The notes below the pieces were generated by a model, which worked only from the letters and a program-made list of their open reading frames with translations, did no database searches and was not told where the DNA came from. From an uncultured Lachnospiraceae bacterium (GTDB lineage: Bacteria > Bacillota > Clostridia > Lachnospirales > Lachnospiraceae), in NCBI GenBank assembly GCA_947068385.1, contig CAMTBF010000185.1, forward strand, positions 1 through 7,010: a stretch of 7,010 nucleotides of DNA, read 5' to 3'. Shown here piece by piece: positions 4,801 through 7,010 of the stretch; the first letter of the stretch is position 1; the number at the start of each line of letters is the position of its first letter. The translations under genes were made by a program, and so were the position numbers.

Positions 4801-7010
4801 AAGACGGGGGAGGCTGCGGACCTGCAGCTGGTGGCTACCCAGTACCATGCCGAGTCCGGAGGCGTGGTGGCGGGGACCACGGGCCTGAAGATAGGCGCCA
4901 ACATCGTGACCATCCCGAAGGCGGGAAGCACGACGGGGTTCGAGTCCGGAGGCGCGCTGTACGTACAGTACACGGGCAGCGGCGGCGAGAACGATCAGTA
5001 TGCGGTCCGTGTCAGCGGCGGCGTGCAGGTGCCCAGGCTCGACCTTTACCAGCTGGATCCTTACAGGGACGGCGGGGAACGCCTGGCCAGGGCCACTGCC
5101 TACGTGGAGGCGCTGGACGCGCTGGTGGGGCAGATGGAGGCGCTCCACGGGCAGCATCATCAGAATTCCGGCAACGCCCAGGTAAGCTATGGCTATGACA
5201 GACAGAACTGCATCCTGGGGGCTTCCGACATCCTGCTGGACACCATGATGCTCTCGCTCCCCGCAGAGGAGATCCTGAGCGGGCTGGGCAGCGGCAGCGC
5301 CCAGGAACGGGCCGGAAAGCTCCTGCGCTCCATGGAGGCCATGGAGGAGATGATGTACCTGTTCTACCAGCACAAGGGCCTGAACGCCAACGCGGCGGAC
5401 GCCGTGGATCGGATACCCAAGGGCCATCTGAACATCCGTTACCAGAGGATGTTCTCAGGGGCGTTCATGTACGCTGCGGGGAACCATATCGGCATCGAAT
5501 GGGGTTCCGCACCGGGCATGGTGAACTGCGGGTCGCTGGTGAGCGACAGCCAGGGAAGATATCAGTCCGGCAACTATTTCGGATGGGGCATCGCCCATGA
5601 GATCGGGCACTGCATCAACCAGGGGTCTTACGCGGTGGCGGAGATCACCAACAACTATTTCGCCGTGCTGGCCCAGGCAAAGGACGACAACGGAAGCGTG
5701 CGCTTCAAATACGAGGAGGTCTACAAGAAGGTCACCTCCGGCACCAAGGGCCGCGCCACGAATGTGTTCACCCAGCTGGGCATGTACTGGCAGCTCCATC
5801 TGGCATACGACAGAGGATACAATTTCAGGACATATGCGGACCATAAGGAGCAGCTTGCCAATCTGTTCTTCGCGAGAGTGGACACTTATTCGCGCAATAC
5901 CGCGAAGGCACCCAGCCCGGGGGGAGTGGCCCTGAAGCTGGAGGGGGACGGCGACCAGATCCTGATGCGGCTGTCCTGCGCGGCGGCGGAGCGGAACATC
6001 CTGGAGTTCTTTGAACGCTGGGGCATGACGCCGGACGAGGGCACCAGGAAATATGCGGCCCAGTTCGAGGCGGAGACCAGGGCAATCTACTATGTGAGCG
6101 ATGACGCCAGGGCATACAGCCTTGAGGGCGGAGGCAGCAGCCTGGGGACCGCGGGCACGGTGGAAGCCGTAGGAGGAGCGACCGCCACGGTCAATGCCGC
6201 CTCCCTGAATCAGGTGGACTTCAACCTGAGCTCCACAGGGATCCCCGAGGCGGATGTGCTGGGCTATGAGATCACCAGGTGCATGATCGAGGGCGGCAGG
6301 ACAGTGAAAGAGCCGGTGGGCTTCGCCACGGGCAATACCTTCACCGACACCGTGTACATCAACAACAGGGTGGTCTGGTACGAGGTGACGCTGATCGACA
6401 AATACCTGAACCGTTCCGCGGTGAAGACCCTGGAGCCGGTGAAGATAGAGCATGACGGACGGCTGGACAAGTCCTTCTGGACGGTGAGCACCAAGGGCCT
6501 GACGGCGGACGCGCCTGTGGGCGACAGCAGCGACAGCGATCCCTGCGAACCGAAGCCGGAGGACGTGGCCATGCGGCTCATCGACGGCAAGGCGGATACC
6601 GCGTACACGGCGAGCATCGGCGGAGCTGCGGAGATCGTGGTGGAGTTCAACAGGACGCTGACGGTGTCCGGGTTCAGGCAGCAGGCAGCGGCAGGCACGA
6701 CGGGCGGCTACCGTATCCAGGTGTTCGTGGACGGCATATGGCTGGAAGTGGGCAAGGGAACCTTTGACGGTGATGGCACCGTGCATTTCAAAAATGAAAA
6801 GGGCGACTATGTATGCACATACCGCGCCACGGCCCTGAAGCTGATTCCCGAGAGCACCAGCGGCCAGATATCCATAGCGGAGCTGGAGGTGCTGGGCGTC
6901 ACCAGCGACAATGTGGACTTCATAGGGACCGCGGGCACGACGGCTATCGGAAGGCTGACGGAGGACTATCAATACGGCAAGGAAGCGGAGGACGTGATCC
7001 CCGCAGGCTC
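1804..7010 (+). CDS. Secreted multi-modular M60/enhancin-family metallopeptidase with dockerin, 3' end outside the window
   Basis: Predicted extracellular zinc peptidase, probably cleaving O-glycosylated proteins such as mucins. The frame runs 1735 codons without a stop and is cut by the window edge. Modules with approximate residues: signal peptide 1-24 (MKRK, hydrophobic core, likely cut after TYA); low-complexity linker 28-180 with tandem repeats; CnaB-like beta-sandwich 183-275; type I dockerin 291-342; beta-rich region 380-515; FN3 525-617 and 624-709; discoidin-like 712-885; helical spacer 886-955; M60 region 960-1430 with HEIGH at 1265-1269 and Glu1280; FN3-like 1450-1555; discoidin-like 1558-1700; start of another module after 1705. 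The HExxH-x10-E motif inside GWGxxHExGH is diagnostic for M60; the glycoprotein substrate is inferred from characterised relatives (BT4244, IMPa, Zmp proteins). Codon use resembles gpmI, with no sign of recent transfer. Whether the missing C-terminus has a wall anchor is unknown. Confidence 0.92.
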   Translation, partial: MMKRKIALLMACVLVFGTGFSTYATDASTAAPTVQEEGTAPSGDESRTGSGQTEGTAPSEGTGQPDGTAPAEGTQPGGTDGTGGAASEGTQPGGTAGTGEAASGEAQPGGTDVPAGTDQPWGTLPPAEATGQPSEADVPEATGQPSETTVPEETAAPDATDAPDQAGEAGDGTGQKPARAGNICQVDVSIGAALVLGSPVDFAVSLTDAQGVKQEGFVTLGGDNGNNPEEGSCFFKGLAAGDYTLTVTGAGFAAYTQKIAVKGKESVSLMTGFLAGMNYVAGDVHPGVLLIGDVNGDGVINEGDRDALMAAIEGGDATGLAADLNRDGQIDLADLEYFTKGYRESRDILAKVQSGVPPAAIASAGDANTAVEGSLEELLQSKAPVTLKARDGGAISEDNPVGLSFEFETDLLKGAGVADGFIVETGEATPVESAKVDITYLDENGREQHTGLLEAEPIQLLAETNVTVEVDKKGNIIVNLGAQIAVKRVTLLITGVRSSNDLVEISKVDFVNGMETRIPEPDMDIPLNLHADPGSARISVSWDSCINVTGYEVEIVPVDGDGSPAGDAETVMVAKNALDIGSYGGKSLVNYQEYQVRVQSVNGTWRSGYGSPVRATPKPTKKPDKPDGVSATGKYQSIVVSWKLMKDTTSYNLHYRKSSDSEYQRIEGITTNSYTITGLEDMTEYTVYVTGVNEFGESGPSLSASALTTDLNPAQMPKYRMINPVEDGKPSSHIVSTAQNSRMEASPLDTTAGTAWGTVDQNGSSYYVKGSWDDGGYNYMSLKHGLTYEFDQAYRMDTIAFHDVTSQDTGIFYAQVRWWDEDGNAEYINYGRISLQGRRDAGNRLYYVLKLPQPVEAKKIQFGLARYAAQGNQITVSEVYFYHYDTLLESIMNLYQDDLHTVLREDVTQETIDALRAQVNAPDEVSGELHPDKELLERELDTAEAILRDQGLKESVRVHGGISTKDVGRGFSGLNAWQPLGVAAAAQEGIVVYVGHKTKKTGEAADLQLVATQYHAESGGVVAGTTGLKIGANIVTIPKAGSTTGFESGGALYVQYTGSGGENDQYAVRVSGGVQVPRLDLYQLDPYRDGGERLARATAYVEALDALVGQMEALHGQHHQNSGNAQVSYGYDRQNCILGASDILLDTMMLSLPAEEILSGLGSGSAQERAGKLLRSMEAMEEMMYLFYQHKGLNANAADAVDRIPKGHLNIRYQRMFSGAFMYAAGNHIGIEWGSAPGMVNCGSLVSDSQGRYQSGNYFGWGIAHEIGHCINQGSYAVAEITNNYFAVLAQAKDDNGSVRFKYEEVYKKVTSGTKGRATNVFTQLGMYWQLHLAYDRGYNFRTYADHKEQLANLFFARVDTYSRNTAKAPSPGGVALKLEGDGDQILMRLSCAAAERNILEFFERWGMTPDEGTRKYAAQFEAETRAIYYVSDDARAYSLEGGGSSLGTAGTVEAVGGATATVNAASLNQVDFNLSSTGIPEADVLGYEITRCMIEGGRTVKEPVGFATGNTFTDTVYINNRVVWYEVTLIDKYLNRSAVKTLEPVKIEHDGRLDKSFWTVSTKGLTADAPVGDSSDSDPCEPKPEDVAMRLIDGKADTAYTASIGGAAEIVVEFNRTLTVSGFRQQAAAGTTGGYRIQVFVDGIWLEVGKGTFDGDGTVHFKNEKGDYVCTYRATALKLIPESTSGQISIAELEVLGVTSDNVDFIGTAGTTAIGRLTEDYQYGKEAEDVIPAG
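2017..2160 (+). repeat. Three tandem 48-base (16-residue) repeats in the linker
   Basis: The 14-base core CAGCCCGGCGGGAC recurs at 2026, 2074 and 2122, exactly 48 bases apart. In protein this gives 16-residue units at residues 72-87, 88-103 and 104-119, each carrying QPGGT. The first two units are near identical (EGTQPGGTDGTGGAAS against EGTQPGGTAGTGEAAS) and the third has diverged. The unit falls between signal peptide and first folded domain, so it probably acts as a flexible, possibly O-glycosylated spacer. Exact periodicity at the DNA level points to expansion by slippage or unequal recombination, so copy number may differ between strains. Confidence 0.85.
2185..2244 (+). repeat. Pair of 24-base direct repeats in the linker
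   Basis: Bases 2185-2208 and 2221-2244 both encode EATGQPSE and differ only at the third base of the first and last Glu codons, leaving 20 identical bases at 2188-2207 and 2224-2243. The period is 36 bases (12 residues), so this is a second repeat family in the same low-complexity linker, distinct from the 48-base units just upstream. Confidence 0.85.
2674..2829 (+). other. Type I dockerin module within the M60 protein
   Basis: Residues 291-342 hold two calcium-binding loops in dockerin spacing. Loop 1 has D293, N295, D297, N301 and D304 (GDVNGDGVINEGD). Loop 2 has D323, N325, D327, D331 and D334 (ADLNRDGQIDLAD). Each is followed by a short helix (ALMAAI; LEYFTKGY). All loop positions 1, 3, 5, 9 and 12 carry Asp or Asn, so calcium binding should be intact. 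A CnaB-like beta-sandwich (about 183-275, including YTLTVTGAGF) sits just before it, recalling the X-module plus dockerin pairings of cellulosomal proteins. Known dockerins bind cohesins; the partner here is not in the window. Confidence 0.85.
3376..4458 (+). other. Two FN3 domains followed by a discoidin-like (F5/8 type C) domain
   Basis: FN3 1 (residues about 525-617) shows ARISVSWD, GYEVEI and YQVRVQSVN. FN3 2 (624-709) shows IVVSWK, SYNLHYR, YTITGL and YTVYVTGVNEFGESGPS, a textbook FN3 ending. Residues 712-885 form a discoidin-like beta-sandwich (LKHGLTYEF, YRMDTIAFHD, AKKIQFGLARY, ITVSEVYFY). FN3 domains act as spacers, while discoidin-like domains in related peptidases often bind sugars, so this block probably places the peptidase on glycans. 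Domain edges are approximate and the ligand is not predictable from sequence. Confidence 0.75.
4681..6093 (+). other. M60 peptidase region with zinc site
   Basis: Residues 960-1077 are the N-terminal beta subdomain typical of the family (GFSGLNAWQPLGV, GIVVYVG, LKIGANIVTIPK, GGALYVQYTG). Residues 1100-1200 are helical. The zinc site follows: G1260-W-G with H1265, E1266 and H1269 in HEIGH, then E1280 in AEITNN. H1265 and H1269 should bind zinc, E1266 should be the catalytic base, and E1280 is the expected third zinc ligand of a gluzincin. The third-ligand spacing of 10 residues lies within the family range. After it come helices typical of the fold (FTQLGMYWQLHLAYDRGYN; LEFFERWGM). All catalytic residues are present. 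Confidence 0.92.
6151..6903 (+). other. C-terminal FN3-like and discoidin-like modules
   Basis: Residues 1450-1555 match the FN3-like module that often follows M60 domains (VDFNLS, VLGYEITR, TGNTFTDT, WYEVTLIDKYLNRS). Residues 1558-1700 look like an F5/8 type C domain (AMRLIDGKADTAYTA, AEIVVEFNRTLTVSGFR, GGYRIQVFVDG, ATALKLIP, ISIAELEVLGV). After residue 1705 a further module begins (GTAGTTAIGRL) and is cut by the window. These modules probably add glycan contact on the far side of the catalytic domain; this is inferred from domain type only. Confidence 0.75.

Noticed and set aside
1771..5427. Reverse-strand open frame of 1218 codons
   Set aside because: It lies codon-for-codon opposite the M60 gene, and its openness follows from that gene lacking TTA, CTA and TCA codons. 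Its translation shows no recognisable domain, while the forward frame has clear domains throughout.
5455..6972. Reverse-strand open frame of about 505 codons
   Set aside because: It is the continuation of the same antisense register beyond the single TCA codon at 5455-5457. It begins only with a TTG at 6970-6972 and shows no recognisable domain.

Overview
The window looks like chromosome from a G+C-rich Clostridia member, most likely a gut-associated Lachnospiraceae. This rests on the character of the phosphoglycerate mutase, the AGGAG-type ribosome binding sites, and a secreted modular protein built from parts common in anaerobic gut Firmicutes (dockerin, FN3, discoidin-like domains, M60 peptidase). 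The family assignment is an inference; no marker fixes the species.

Layout: positions 1-137 are a non-coding leader with a perfect -10 box (TATAAT), a small hairpin and a good Shine-Dalgarno. Next is a complete gpmI (138-1682), the cofactor-independent phosphoglycerate mutase of glycolysis, with all expected active-site residues. A 121-base gap (1683-1803) has no convincing terminator or promoter. From 1804 to the right edge runs a single very large reading frame on the same strand: 1735 complete codons with no stop, so its C-terminus lies outside the window.

The large protein appears exported and multi-modular. In order it has a signal peptide, a low-complexity Gly/Thr/Pro/Glu/Gln linker with tandem 48-base repeats, a small beta-sandwich, a type I dockerin with two intact calcium loops, a further beta-rich region, two FN3 domains, a discoidin-like (F5/8 type C) domain, a helical spacer, an M60/enhancin-like zinc metallopeptidase core (HEIGH, then Glu 11 residues after the second His), an FN3-like domain, another discoidin-like domain, and the start of a further module. 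Characterised M60 proteins such as BT4244, IMPa and the C. perfringens Zmp proteins are O-glycan-dependent peptidases acting on mucin-type glycoproteins. The best reading is therefore a secreted mucin or glycoprotein peptidase that may dock onto a cohesin-bearing partner.

The two genes do not obviously share a pathway: one is cytosolic central metabolism, the other extracellular glycoprotein attack. Their adjacency may be incidental or may mean read-through transcription. The long reverse-strand frames opposite the large gene are codon-usage artefacts. No RNA gene, mobile element or CRISPR array was seen.
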